This document shows positions 31,010 through 42,297 of a stretch of 64,000 nt of DNA, in pieces. The notes under the pieces were generated by a model that saw nothing but the letters and a program-made list of their open reading frames with translations, was not told where the DNA came from and did not search any database. The position numbers and the translations under genes were made by a program. Each line of letters begins with the position of its first letter. Positions within the stretch are counted from its first letter, which is position 1. The DNA comes from Zoroaster sp. YZ-2022 (Eukaryota > Echinodermata > Asteroidea > Forcipulatida > Zoroasteridae), in assembly GCA_029582265.1 (NCBI GenBank), contig CM055828.1, positions 4,075,402-4,139,401 of the forward strand, given 5' to 3'.

Positions 31010-32935
31010 GTGACGTTATGGGCTTCATGCTAAAATTCGGAAATTGGTTTGTTGCGTGCCTGTTTTAGATTTGCAAAAACGTCAGTGATCAACATACTAT
31101 ATGACCTATTACAGCAAAACAAGAGAAAAGGACAAATTGGTGAAAATTGAGATTTTTGTTTATTTCCGAATGCTATCAAAAAAGAGCTCTCTGATGGTCA
31201 TTTTGATATGCACTTATCACTAATATCTGTAAAAAAAATTCAAAAATTTATGCATACTTATAAATTCTATAATTAAATTGTTGTAAGCCTTTACCCTGCA
31301 AAATATCGTTGTGGGACTTTTCTTAATTTTTTCGTGGGAGCAAGTCATATTATGTAAGATTAAATCCAAGGATTTAAAATATTGTTTGTTTGGACTTTTT
31401 TTACTTGGAAATGTATTAATACTGTCAAACTTTGGAATGTTTTATCCCAACTTGATCATTGTTGGCGGAAAAATGTGTTACATTTTAGAATTTTGTTTTT
31501 CTATCGGGAGTAATAGATTCACAGTGTTCAGTCTCTCCTGGCTTAAGCACTGATCATACAGGCAGTGTATGTAGTTACACATTTATCTGTCGACATCCGT
31601 CGACATTTTGAGTTTTTGTCACGATTGTGTATAAAACGCTTTCTATCTTAACCGTTTTTGTTTGTTCACAGAATGACCAGCTGACAGGAATAGTAAGATT
31701 ATTATACTTCGATACCCAGGCAGGGGGGGGATCGGTGGTGGGGCAGATGTTTGTCTGTGGTGGGGCAGATGTTTGTCTGTGCTCATTGTAGAATGTTCAA
31801 GTCAATCATTGCAGAGTATATATATTGTCATTCCATTGCACTGCAGTGTGCTATTTGTTATTGTGTTTTCTTGGAAAGGTTAAGGCCAGTTTTTTTTCAT
31901 CCGTGCTGTTATTCATATGCTACTGTGCCAAAGTCTTGATTTTAATTCTTATTTTCTTCATGGTTTGTGGTTTGATGTTCAAATTGCTTTGGTACATCGT
32001 CTTTCCTGTCCCAGACAAAAAAAATGGATTCCATCTACGACATGTTGAAATTACTTCACACTTTCATAGAGTGGTTTTAAGCCATATTGTTGTATTCTTA
32101 AGCAATAAGCCGTATTTAAGGCCATATCAGAATTTCAAGATATTGAAGGATTTGTGCAAAATTTATTCCCCCCCTCCACACATCAGCACATGCTACTTGA
32201 ATTTTGATAAAGCTTTTTTTCTTATGGAACCCATAGCTCACCACAGCAAGTCATACATTTATCATTGATCATGCTTTCAAAAAGCCTTTTTTTTTTGTGT
32301 GTGATAAATTTGATTTTGTAATTCACTAGATACATCATTATTGCTTAAGTGCTTGTTTTCTTTCACTCTGTATTTTTTTTTTTTTTATATAGTTTCTCTG
32401 TTGGTTGTGTGATTCCAGTTTTGTTGGTTTTTAGTCATTGTACGTAAAAAAAAAAAAGAAGGAATTTCTCGTTGGCTGGGAAGATGTTGATTCTAGCTTC
32501 TGATTGGTCAAATCTTGGCTGGGAAGGTGTCAGTTCTTGGTTTCTTGTTGGTTAAAATCTTTGGGAGCTTCTGTGGTACTTCTGTGTTGACAATCACACG
32601 AATATGTTGGGTTTTGTCATGTGTGCGTTGTACTCCCATGTGCCTAATGTTTTAAAATCACATTCGCACTTGCAATTCACATTGCTTGTATGCTTGAAGT
32701 CGCCCTTCTTAAAATCTGAAAGGTTTCATAATTGTGTATAAATATCTGTGTAAAGCATATCTTTTGTATTTCAATCTCCACTCGCGAGTTGATGTACCAA
32801 ACATATCAGTTGTTGGCTGTTGTCCATATTTGAGAACATATTTGAACTAGGATTGGACATAAAAGAATTTGTTGCGTACATTTGGATAAAATTCCTTATC
32901 ACATTTATAGACAACAAGCCATGATGATATGTAAT
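31010..32935. other. Middle of intron 37: no element recognised
   Basis: About 1.9 kb of T-rich sequence with no family member shared elsewhere in the window. The only candidate signal is the 21-nt microexon at 31672-31692. Confidence 0.55.
31672..31692 (+). CDS. Candidate 21-nt microexon in the intron of domain 31
   Basis: A pyrimidine-rich acceptor (gtttgttcacag) and donor gtaaga flank 21 bases that read NDQLTGI in the phase-0 frame of this intron. Inclusion would lengthen the C'-E loop of domain 31 by seven residues without a frameshift. The domain is also complete without it, so it is an alternative exon or a chance match. Confidence 0.3.
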
Positions 32936-32939
32936 TTTG

Positions 32940-33163
32940 TTTAGTTTTGTAAGAAGTAAAAACTTAAATTTGATGGGCTTCCATAAAGTTTGGTTATAAA
33001 CACTTGAAAGGTCAAAGGATGAAAGGTCAAAGGATGAAAGGTCAAAGGATGAAAGGTCAACCAGATAGTTTTGGTACCTTTCATCCTTTGACCTTTCAAG
33101 TGTTTATAACCAAACTTTATGGAAGCCCATCAAATTTAAGTTTTTACTTCTTACAAAACTAAA
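32940..33163. repeat. Perfect 88-bp inverted repeat (hairpin)
   Basis: The arms 32940-33027 and 33076-33163 are exact reverse complements by eye, separated by 48 bases. The left arm and loop also contain a 15-bp tandem repeat (gaaaggtcaaaggat). Transcribed with the gene, it would form a long perfect RNA duplex. Confidence 0.9.
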
Positions 33164-33276
33164 ATGATGATGTCGTGTTTGTTTGCTTGTGCCCAAAGGA
33201 ATATTAAGGAATAAATCACAACTAATGAAACAACATTTGTAATTAATTTTTTCCCGCTCTTTTCCCCCCATTATAG

Positions 33277-33403
33277 ACGCTTACAGCGAACCAGACAGCG
33301 TACACATTCCTTAGTCTGGCCCCGGGTAAGGAGTACCTGATTGAACTAATGGTTCAATACGACACCGAGTTCCTTCCTCTCAACACCATTAGCCAACGAA
33401 CAG
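33277..33403 (+). CDS. Exon 38: FN3 domain 31, second half
   Basis: Acceptor ccattatag enters in phase 0 with TLTANQTAY (an NQT sequon), then LAPGKEYLIEL and the tail ISQRT in phase 1 before gtgatt. Confidence 0.9.
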
Positions 33404-33705
33404 GTGATTTCCCCCTTCTTCAATTTGGAAACATTTCTAATTTATTTTGTTGTAGTGGAGAAGCTTAAAATGATGTCAGTGTGCAGTGAATAACATTAAC
33501 TATGATCCCTGCCAGCCTAATTTATATTTGTCCAAAACAAATTTTTGAAAAAATATGTGTACGCTATAATGGAATCTGCGCACAGATGCAGCGTTTCTGA
33601 CGTCTTTTTCAACTGAATTGTGCTGTTGAATTGAATTGGCTGGTCGCTTTCAGCCCAAGATTTGTTTGTTTATTTGTTGTTGTTTTTGTTTGTTTGTTTA
33701 TGTAG

Positions 33706-33987
33706 CGCCATTGCCACCAAGGTACCTCATAGAGCAGACGGTCAATACACTGGACATCACTGTCACTTGGGCTGCCCCTGCCTCTGGTGACTATGACGAC
33801 TACATCCTCAAGTACTTCAAGCAAGGCGTCATCGATTCCAAGAGTGAGACATTAGATAAGTCCACCATAACGTACAAGATACAGGGCTTGCTGCCGGAAA
33901 CGACGTACAATTTTGAGCTGGTTGCCCGCTCGGGCACCGGGGAATCTGCCACACAGAGTGAAGCGATCACAGCGTCTGTTACCACAG
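33706..33987 (+). CDS. Exon 39: FN3 domain 32, type A
   Basis: A 94-residue module with acceptor tttatgtag and donor gtaatt. The core is ITVTWAAPASGDYDDY, the tyrosine corner LLPETTYNFEL, and the tail SVTTG. It opens with APLPPRYL. Confidence 0.93.
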
Positions 33988-34264
33988 GTAATTCAACCTT
34001 GAAAATAGTTCTCATTAAATACTGTTAACTAAATTAAATACGGTTAACTAAATTAAATACTGTTGACTCATAAGGATTAATTTATTTTTACGATTGGAAG
34101 GGGGGGGGGGGTAGTAGTATATAGAACCCATGACCTACCCCTTCCCCTTCCCCCAACTCAACTTAAATAAATTGCCAAATAGTTATTAAAATTTGTTGTA
34201 TTTATTTTTTTACATTCTTTTTAAAAACAAATAATTGTAAATTGATAAATAAGTTGGAATTTTT

Positions 34265-34566
34265 AGTGTTAATGTGGGTTCGAATCTCAACCGCGACCAT
34301 GGTGCTTGTGTCCTTGAGCAAGACACTTTACCATAATTGCTTCTCTCCACCCAGGGGTAAATGGGTACCTGTGAGGGCAGAGTTGGTTGTTGTGTTTGAT
34401 TAGCCCTATATGCGCTGTAATGGCAGCAATTGAGCTGTATACTCCCCAGGGAGCTGAGATGGTTTCAGGAATGATTTATGAGCCTGATGAGCAGGGGTAA
34501 TAATATAATGCACCTTGAGCACCAGTTTGGTGGATACGTGCGCTATGTAAGTCCACATTATTATTA
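34265..34566 (+). mobile_element. tRNA-derived SINE A, copy 4 (5'-truncated)
   Basis: It starts at the B box (gtgggttcgaatctcaaccg), continues through the common body and ends in an (att)n tail. Confidence 0.8.
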
Positions 34567-34640
34567 ATTATTAATTATTATTATTAATTAACATGGACAA
34601 TCCAATAAATTTAATTGAATTTTCTCTTTGTAATTCCCAG

Positions 34641-34916
34641 AGAGCATCCCTCCACTGGTAATGGTGGTGTCGGCAGTCACCACCAGCTCCATTTCGGTCA
34701 TTTGGGGAGCGTCTGTCACCCCGGGGCTACTGCTGTACAGTCTGCGGATCACTCCGGCTCCCCAACAGGGCCAGAACCCCAAGTTTTTCAGCGCCGATAT
34801 AACCATGGCTACCATTCCCGAACTTCTCCCAGCCACGGAGTATACCATTGAGTTGCAGTCCATTTTCTCTGATAACCAAGTGTCGGAAATGATTCAGCCG
34901 ATTAAACAAAAGACAA
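34641..34916 (+). CDS. Exon 40: FN3 domain 33, type B
   Basis: A 92-residue module with acceptor aattcccag and donor gtaagt. The core is ISVIWGASVTPGLLLY, the tyrosine corner LLPATEYTIEL, and the tail IKQKT. Confidence 0.93.
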
Positions 34917-35093
34917 GTAAGTATATTTGTTTTTTGCGTAGTACCGTAGTTATCAAGAAACGGCAATCACTGATTCATTTAGGAATTGCTGTAGGGGTTG
35001 GGGATGGGGGCTAAAGCTCCCTAATTGTTTTAATTATGCTAATTATTCAGTCTGAAGTGCTTACATTCCAAGGAAAAACACAAACCAGACCTC

Positions 35094-36216
35094 TGTGATT
35101 TCTCAGGAATTTTCCTGATTTCAGGATTTTTTTTTTTTACAAATATCCCTTTGCCTCAAAATTTTCTTGAAAGAAGAGAAGCAGCATGTATTGTGTCCAA
35201 ACCTCTAGTTTCTTGTTTGAGGGGATATGGAGAGTCAGTCTGTAAATCCTCCAAAATTAAACATCCAGGAGGTTCAGGGGGCCTTGGTCCTCCAGACCAA
35301 AGGGAGACCCAGGAGGTTCAGGGGGCTTTGTCCTCCAGACCAAAGGGAGACACAGGAGGTTCAGGGGGCCGAGGTTCAGGGGGCCTTGGTCCTCCAGACC
35401 AAAGGGAGACCCAGGAGGTTCAGGGGGCCTTGGTCCTCCAGACCAAAGGGAGACCCAGGAGGTTCAGGGGGGCCTTGGTCCTCCAGACCAAAGGGAGACC
35501 CAGGAGGTTCAGGGGCCTTGGTCCTCCAGACCAAAGGGAGACCCAGGAGGTTCAGGGGGCCTTGGTCCTCCAGACCAAAGGGAGACCCAGGAGGTTCAGG
35601 GGGCCTTGGTCCTCCAGACCAAAGGGAGACCCAGGAGGTTCAGGGGCCTTGGTCCTCCAGACCAAAGGGAGACCCAGGAGGTTCAGGGGGACTTGGTCCT
35701 CCAGACCAAAGGGAGACCCAGGAGGTTCAGGGGGCCTTGGTCCTCCAGACCAAAGGGAGACCTAGGAGGTTCAGGGGGCCTTGGTCCCCTACACCAAAGG
35801 GAGACCCAGGAGGTTCAGGGGGGCCTTGGTCCCCTACACCAAAGGGAGACCCAGGAGGTTCAGGGGGCCTTGGTCCTCCAGACCAAAGGGAGACCCAGGA
35901 GGTTCAGGGGGCCTTGGTCCTCCAGACCAAATGGAGACTCAGGAGGTTCAGGGGGCCTTGGTCATCCAGACCAAAGGGAGACCCAGGAGGTTCAGGTGGC
36001 CTTGGTCCTCCAGACCAAAGGGAGACCCAGGAGGTTCAGGGGGCCTTGGTCCTCCAGACCAAAGGGAGACCCAGGAGGTTCAGGGGGCCTTGGTCCTCCA
36101 GACCAAAGGGAGACACAGGAGGTTCAGGGGGACCTTGGTCCTCTACACCAAAGGGAGACCCAGGCCCACTACCAATTTTTCAGGATTTTTTTTTACTTTT
36201 GTCAAAGCACACCCTG
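35094..36216 (+). repeat. Interspersed element R2, copy 5, with expanded 44-bp array
   Basis: The flanks are those of a normal R2 element (gtgatttctcaggaatttt at the start, gtcaaagcacaccctgac at the end). Between 35267 and 36164 the internal unit, roughly ggttcagggggccttggtcc plus tccagaccaaagggagaccc, is repeated about 20 times. The 43-45 bp unit shifts frame each time, so long frames here are artefacts. Confidence 0.92.
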
Positions 36217-36494
36217 ACAAACAAAGCAAAAAGCATTTGCACATTCACAAAAAAGTTATTGGATGGCAACTTTTTTGCTCCATGTGTTTGCTGTAATAAA
36301 AGAAGAATAAAAAGTGAATACTTTTTTTCTCACTAAGCTGAAACAGGCTGGTTTCACAGGTTTCACAGGTTGGTTGCTTGCTTTTTTTTATTCAAAGAGG
36401 GTAAGCACGTCCGTATAAGCAATATTGCAAACAATTACTAATGTTGTACCTTTCCTTGTCATGGACTCATCTTCATAATTGTTCGCTTCGGAAG

Positions 36495-36625
36495 GTCCCG
36501 AACCGCCGACATCCTTGGCAGTGTCCAGTGTGGGCGCCATCAGACTGGAGATCGGCTGGTCACCACCGGCCGGAGACTTTGATGAGTTGGAGGTCTATTA
36601 CTTCGCAGATGATGGTGCTAGAATG
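36495..36625 (+). CDS. Exon 41: FN3 domain 34, first half, type A
   Basis: Acceptor gcttcggaag enters in phase 1. The core is LEIGWSPPAGDFDELEVYY and it ends GARM in phase 0 before gtatgt. Confidence 0.88.
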
Positions 36626-37225
36626 GTATGTCTGTGTTTGGTAACATCATGTGGGTTTGGTGCTAGGGGAGAGAGATGTTGGGGGGGATTTTGGTTGCAA
36701 TTTCATAGTTGCCTGTTGATAGATTGGTGAAACTGGAAATGGGGGGGGGAGTGGTTTAGAGTAAGGATAGCTGAAAGGGGAAGTGGATTATATTAGCCCA
36801 AAGTGGAAGAATAAGTACAGAATTTTGTACATAACTGCTCATTATAAATTGTCATTGTTTTAACATTGTCCTTGTGATTTGCCAGTTGCATAAACAATGG
36901 AAATGAAGGTTTGGGAACACAGTTTCTTGTGTTTTTTTTTCCCCCAAGTAGCAAACCATAACATCAGATTATACCAGTCTCATCTATTCATTGGGTCCAA
37001 ACTCAGTAGCTGGGTGAGAGCAGTTATATTACAACCGAGTCTTATTTAAGGGAATGTGGATGATTCTGAGTCTGTTGCATTATAATTCTTTAAATTCTTA
37101 TTCCAGTATGACACAAAAAAGCAGTAGTTATCGAGAAAAAAAACTTAAGGGGAGGGGAAGTTGGCTATTGACAGATGCACAGAGATTGATATGTCAACCC
37201 CCATCCCCTTCCTTCCTTCCCATAG
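36626..37225. other. Intron 41: no element recognised
   Basis: A 600-base intron with G-runs near 36675 and 36741. I see no repeat family or coding signal apart from the pyrimidine tract before the acceptor. Confidence 0.6.
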
Positions 37226-37379
37226 TTCTTTGCCCGGGTGCAGAAGGACGCCCCCAGTACACTAACAATCGATGGTCTGGATCCCGGAACCACCTACACG
37301 ATAGAGGTACTCACCGTCCTTGATCCTGGTACTGACAAGCAGCTCAGAAGTGAACCGGCTGCAGTCACGGCTACTACAA
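37226..37379 (+). CDS. Exon 42: FN3 domain 34, second half
   Basis: Acceptor tcccatag enters in phase 0 with FFARVQKD, then LDPGTTYTIEV and the SEP...TATT tail in phase 1 before gtaagt. Confidence 0.9.
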
Positions 37380-37613
37380 GTAAGTTTTCTTTAAAAAAAA
37401 TAATAAATAAATAAATTTAAAAAACAGACAACATCCATATACAATATTGGTGATCTTGTTTTATTTTAAAATATTAAACAATTTTTGGTTTAATATTTAA
37501 AATCAAGCTTATTTTATTAAATTGTTTCTGCCAAAAACAGAATAATGAAGTTCTCTTCACTTATTTTGATTGAATGTTCGCTCAACTCTTATTTTCAACT
37601 CTTTCAATTGCAG

Positions 37614-37831
37614 CGTCACTTCAATCTGGCGACGTGTCCGTCTTTGCCTTCACGTCCACCACCATATCGGTCTCCTGGGGTGTCGTCACCGACCCAGCGG
37701 TAACACAGTACCGACTTTTGGCCACGCCTGTCGTCAACGGTCAATCAGGGACGCCCATCCCGGCGGGCTATCCACCCATCGCCTCGCCTAAACACACCTT
37801 TACTGGGCTTATGCCTGGAACCCTATACAAG
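37614..37831 (+). CDS. Exon 43: FN3 domain 35, first part, type B
   Basis: Acceptor caattgcag enters in phase 1. The core is ISVSWGVVTDPAVTQY, with a long C'-E loop rich in Pro. It ends at the tyrosine corner LMPGTLYK in phase 0 before gttggt, much later in the domain than the other split sites. Confidence 0.87.
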
Positions 37832-38119
37832 GTTGGTTTGTAGTATTGTTAGTGTAGTTTTGTGTATATGTCTGTCTGTCTGTCATAGACTGATCCTGTT
37901 TTGGCCCGAAGCCCTGCCCATCCATAGAAATGCAGAGAACACAGTCGTACCACCCATGCCGCCATGAACGTACCAAATGAACATTGCAAAGCTTGACCAA
38001 GATAATGTAGCATATGAAAAGGCATAACCCTCAAGGCGAACGGGAGGCATTATTTTGTTAACGCTGCCCAAGAGAACAAGAAGCATGAGGGATTCCCAAG
38101 CTAAAGTTCATCTATTACT

Positions 38120-38400
38120 GAGCAGGCGGCAGATTAATCAGATGATGATGAACATTAGATTTGAAGGACTGACCAGATGGAACATCCACAACAGAGGCAG
38201 GTAAAGAGTTCCAGAGCCTGGCATAGAAGCTAAAAAGGACCTCTGATGCTGTGAGGTACGAGATTTTGGAATACCAACTGTATGTTGATGGGATGCAGAT
38301 GACTGCCTGGTAGAACTGTATGCTTTAAGCTGAGGTAGTTTGAGACTGTCCAGTGGATGAGGCAGCAGAGAACGCTGCATTTTGCGGAAGACTGTGAGAA
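38120..38400 (-). pseudogene. LINE reverse-transcriptase C-terminal remnant 3
   Basis: One minus-strand frame reads FYARLWNSLPASVVDV followed by SFKSNVH, the 'RxxxLWNSLPxxV...SFK' signature at the end of many LINE reverse transcriptases. There is no catalytic core. Confidence 0.7.
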
Positions 38401-38603
38401 CAGCAACTTGTCTAATTTTACATCAAGTTGAAATGTTTTCAGCTTCTGATGTTTTGACGTCACATTTTGGCCCCCCCTCCGCCCCCGGAGGATAAAAAAG
38501 AGTGAATTCTGTCTGAGTATCAGTGCCACCCCACCCCCTAATATCACCCTGCTCCCTCACCGTGTGTCTCACTTGATTCCCCCTCTCAATTCTCGATCTC
38601 CAG

Positions 38604-38664
38604 ATATCTTTGACTGTTCTTGGCGTGACTCCACAGATTACCGGCGAAGACGAGCAAACAACCA
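38604..38664 (+). CDS. Exon 44: FN3 domain 35, last strands (61 nt)
   Basis: This very short exon has acceptor gatctccag and donor gtaaga and goes from phase 0 to phase 1. It supplies strands F-G (ISLTVLGV) and ends EQTT. The frame closes perfectly between its neighbours, but the short length makes it less certain. Confidence 0.78.
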
Positions 38665-39208
38665 GTAAGATACAGTACAATTATCGCTATACCACTTGTC
38701 TGGATGCAATGTTTTGATTCTACAAAAAATATATAGTGCTGAGATACCTCATATGGTACTTCACCTATTTTTTTTAGGCACACCAGGTTTGAATCCCACT
38801 TGAATGTCTCAAGATACACATTTAAATAGCTACTTTTTGTATAAATCATCTAAGTAGCAGTGAAGAAAGATGTTTAAAAGATGTTTTTCATCATATCAGG
38901 GGGGTCAAGCTCTACCACGCAGAGCGTTGATCATCTTTTCAAGGTTTTCCTGTTTCAAAACATTTTACTATAGAATTGTATCTGTCTTCAATTAAGCGGT
39001 TTCAAACCATATAGCCTCTTAGGCCACATCAGAGAAAAACTCGGAAGAAAAACTCTGTCAGGATTGATCAGTTTCACACTGAGATTCGTCTATAAATACA
39101 TTACTTTTGGATGTTGTAAAAGTTCAAATAAACACCAGTCAACTGATTCTTATCTACTTATTCCTCACCCCCCCCCCCCCCCTTCCCTTCCCCTTCTTGC
39201 ATAAACAG

Positions 39209-39481
39209 GTCCTGAAGCACTTCAACTTCTGTTCCTCTCCAACCCTACCCTGACGACCCTCACGGCGACATGGGTCGGACCCTCATCAAACTTTGACAAC
39301 TACCTCGTGGTCGTGTCGCCGGTCGGTGCAGCCCCCGTCCAGGAGATCACCTTCAGGCCGACAATGAACAGCGCCGTACTTGAGAATCTCCAGCCAGGCA
39401 CCGAGTACCGTGTCCAGGTCTTTGTAACAGTGGGAGAGAGCAAGCTGAGAAGTGATCCTCTAGAGAAAATTGAATTCACAA
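39209..39481 (+). CDS. Exon 45: FN3 domain 36, type A
   Basis: A 91-residue module with acceptor ataaacag and donor gtgagt. The core is LTATWVGPSSNFDNYLV, the tyrosine corner LQPGTEYRVQV, and the tail IEFT after RSDP. Confidence 0.92.
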
Positions 39482-39684
39482 GTGAGTGTTTACTGGAGAC
39501 TCAAAAACAAAAAAATTTCATGAAATGAAATTATTCAGATGTTTTCAGAGTTGAATTCCACAGCTAGAGACTCAACCAAAAAAATAAATGAAATTAAATT
39601 ATTCAGATGTTTTCCAAGTAATACTACAGTCTGTTAGTGTTGGGATGGAATTGGCCAAGCATAATTTTCATAAATATTATTATT

Positions 39685-39815
39685 AAATAAATAGAGAATT
39701 AACTGTTGGAAACTTCTTACCAACTTAAAGGACCTGTAAGTATAAATGCAAAATAGTAGTTATTGGCCTTGCGTTTTGAACCTAGCAGGTTCTTTCTCAA
39801 AGGCAAAATGGGACA
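39685..39815. repeat. Interspersed repeat R11, copy 1
   Basis: aaaggacctgtaagtataaa and agtagttattggccttgcgt recur at 53725-54065, where part of it is palindromic. Confidence 0.55.
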
Positions 39816-39843
39816 TTGTTATTAATATAAAATGATTCAACAG

Positions 39844-40086
39844 GTCCTCTGTTGCCTCTGGAGTTGCTCATTACGGATAGAACGACAACATCGCTCGATC
39901 TCCTCTGGGGGGTGTCAAACAACCCGGCCAATTTCTTGTACCAGATTCTGGTGGACAATCAGTTCCAGGAATTTGTCAACACGGAGAAAGCGACGGTTGA
40001 TTCCCTGCTGCCTGGTACCCTCTACACTGTCACTGTAAGCACTGTGGCATCACCTGTGACAGAAGGGAATACTCAGGCTCGTACCG
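39844..40086 (+). CDS. Exon 46: FN3 domain 37, type B
   Basis: An 81-residue module with acceptor gattcaacag and donor gtaagt. The core is LDLLWGVSNNPANFLY, the tyrosine corner LLPGTLYTVTV, and the tail QART, a QRT variant. Confidence 0.92.
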
Positions 40087-40344
40087 GTAAGTGACATTGC
40101 AGAGAGGGTGATATCATTTTGTGATTTTTTTTTTTCAAACTCTTGACATACTTTTTGCGTTGTTACGTGTTACTATTGCAGTTTTTAAAGAGTTGCGTAT
40201 TGCCATCATATATTTTGTGTTTATTTTATTACACTTACTGGCTAACTACAATAGCATTAACAAACATTCACCAAAAAAAATATATTTGAAACAAAATCTG
40301 AATCAATAAAAACTTCATTTAATGTTGATTTGATTTTTTTCCCT

Positions 40345-40480
40345 ACACCGGCGTATCTATGAAACACTGTATACTCGGTATTTATCAAGTGTCTGCAGGA
40401 AAAACTCCACAGATGACTCGGGCAAATCAATTGTTAATTATCCCGATGCAATAATTTCATCAATTTATTAAATTGCTACG
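40345..40480 (-). mobile_element. SINE B fragment (minus)
   Basis: On the minus strand it contains cgagtcatctgtggagtttt-like sequence and the tail with cggtgtaggg, matching SINE B at 46828. Confidence 0.5.
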
Positions 40481-40536
40481 ACTTTGAACAGGTCAAAACC
40501 ATTAGAGGTATATATTATCGTTTCTCTATAATGCAG

Positions 40537-40839
40537 ATCCAGATGTTGTCGCGGCTGTAACAGTGGTGGATACCAGTGACCTGTCCGCGACTGCAACCAG
40601 TATCCCAATCACTTGGACGGCACCCAACACCCTGGGTGAGTTCGACGGGTTCCTCATCTCATATGAGTCAGCTGACAACACCGTCACGGTTGTGGCCAAG
40701 GTCTTTGCGGACATGGACATGTACCTGATCACTGGACTGGGCGTCGGGCAGACCTACACGATAAGTGTTCAGACACTGAGTGGCCGTGACACCAGCACCG
40801 AGACAGCTAGTGCCAAGACGAGCGTTGAAGCCTTCACAG
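40537..40839 (+). CDS. Exon 47: FN3 domain 38, type A
   Basis: At 101 residues this is the longest single-exon module. Acceptor is ataatgcag and donor gtgaga. The core is IPITWTAPNTLGEFDGF, the tyrosine corner LGVGQTYTISV, and an extended tail ends VEAFTG. Confidence 0.92.
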
Positions 40840-40882
40840 GTGAGAACACACCCTTTGATGGAGCTTTTTTTGTGCCTTCCTT

Positions 40883-41015
40883 AGGGAAGCCCGGCCAGGC
40901 CTAGGCTGCCTGGCCTTCTAATTGTCTTTTGTGAGTCCAGTAGGCAGGGGAAAAGCCTGAGCCTGGCCGGTCTTCTCAAAGGCTTGGCTGTACCATGACT
41001 TTGACCCTTGTCCCT
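40883..41015. mobile_element. MITE family 4, short copy
   Basis: The ends agggaagcccggccaggcct and gacttt...tccct match the longer copies at 44444, 46179 and 50832. The interior is largely deleted, and aaggcttggctgtaccatga is retained. Confidence 0.65.
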
Positions 41016-41639
41016 TAGGCTCCCAGAAATAGTCACCAAATGTCTCCAAAGGATGACTAGAGTAGGCTCGTCAAAATGTATAGAATCACAAACTCGCCGA
41101 GCGATAGTTGAGATAACGTTCATAGTGTTACCGCAAACTGAACCGATAGTCAGCAGCAATAGTCACCAGGTCAGACAGTCTCCTGTCGATGACTAGTGCA
41201 GACTAGTCCAAACATAGAGAAGACTAATACAGTTCTTATCAGAACCAACAATCTCACTAATAGCGACAGTTGAAACTATATAACACACACAGTGTTACCA
41301 CAAACCAAACTGATAAGCTCAAAATGAACAAACAATTTTTACTTTTTTTTGTAAGGATCCAAAAGGGTACACAATATTGAAATTTTCACGGGAGAATTTT
41401 CCTATAAAGACAGTTAGAGCATACTGATAGAAGCGTTGAGTTCTTCTTCAAAAGAGAGAACTTCATAGGTGTCCCTTTGAACCTTAGATTGGAAGAATCA
41501 TATTCTGAAAATTTCAGAATTCTGGCAAACTCGTATTGCTTCTATTGTGTGGGTTTTGAGTTTTTAGATTTTTTGATGTGAGTATAGCGATGCTGCAGAG
41601 TGGACTAAAAGTTTGAATTTGAAATGTCCCCCTTCGCAG
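41016..41639. other. Intron 47 remainder: degenerate internal repeats
   Basis: Short recurring motifs (agtcacca, gactagt, gtgttaccgcaaactgaac / gtgttaccacaaaccaaact) suggest an old tandem duplication. Nothing coding is seen. Confidence 0.4.
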
Positions 41640-41804
41640 AGTCTCTGCCAGTACTCTCCGTTGAAGTCATAGATGTCACGACAGAATCGATCAGTATCGT
41701 CTGGGGACCTCTGGGCCCAGCCGATCTTCCAGATGTATTGGACTACTCGGCGACTATCCATACCGGGTCAGATGTCCTCATCAGCAGGAAAAACTCCCCT
41801 CGAG
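41640..41804 (+). CDS. Exon 48: FN3 domain 39, first half, type B
   Basis: Acceptor ccttcgcag enters in phase 1. The core is ISIVWGPLGPADLPDVLDY and it ends KNSPR in phase 1 before gtaatt. Confidence 0.88.
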
Positions 41805-42155
41805 GTAATTTCTTCTAAAAGTCACTTCAGGATTGTTGTTTTTATATTTGGTTTTTGTAAGGGGGTGGAGTGGGGAAGGTGTTGCCTGTGCACTTTTAAG
41901 AGTGTAAGCAAGAGTGTAAGATTGTAAGATTATTATTTTGCATACATCCTTATTGTTCTGTCATTTTTGTTTAAAGTCTGTGCGTTGCTCTTTTCCTGGT
42001 TGAAAGGAAGTAAATTACTATCAAATATAAAGTTATTACACAAAATGATTGACGGGAAATTTGCTACAAAGGGAGGGATGGTTAACAATATTTTGAAGGA
42101 AAAAAAAATCACCTTTAATACACTCCTCACACTTTGGTTTTCCCGGTAACCACAG

Positions 42156-42266
42156 TTTCGCCGACTACAGCTTCCTTCACTGGACTTAACTCGGGATCTC
42201 TTTACAAACTTCAAGTTAGCCTCATTGGTGCGACGAACCAGTCAGACGTTATACTTCAATACACAA
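42156..42266 (+). CDS. Exon 49: FN3 domain 39, second half
   Basis: Acceptor taaccacag enters in phase 1 with SPTTASFTG, then LNSGSLYKLQV, an NQS sequon and the tail LQYT before gtaaga. A large minisatellite begins about 30 bases into the next intron. Confidence 0.9.
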
Positions 42267-42297
42267 GTAAGAACACGCAGTTGTGAATCACAGCAAA

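Noticed and set aside
31751..32268. Open frames of 62 and 147 codons in intron 37
   Set aside because: Low-complexity Phe/Leu/Cys-rich translation of T-rich DNA, no domain and no splice-compatible context.
35151..36336. Gly/Pro-rich open frames up to 369 codons resembling a collagen-like protein
   Set aside because: The translation comes from the 44-bp array inside element R2; all three frames give similar peptides, and other R2 copies do not code.
38776..38810. tRNA-like ggtttgaatcccact motif in intron 44
   Set aside because: Isolated B-box-like match without a head or tail; the same holds for the antisense match near 44890.
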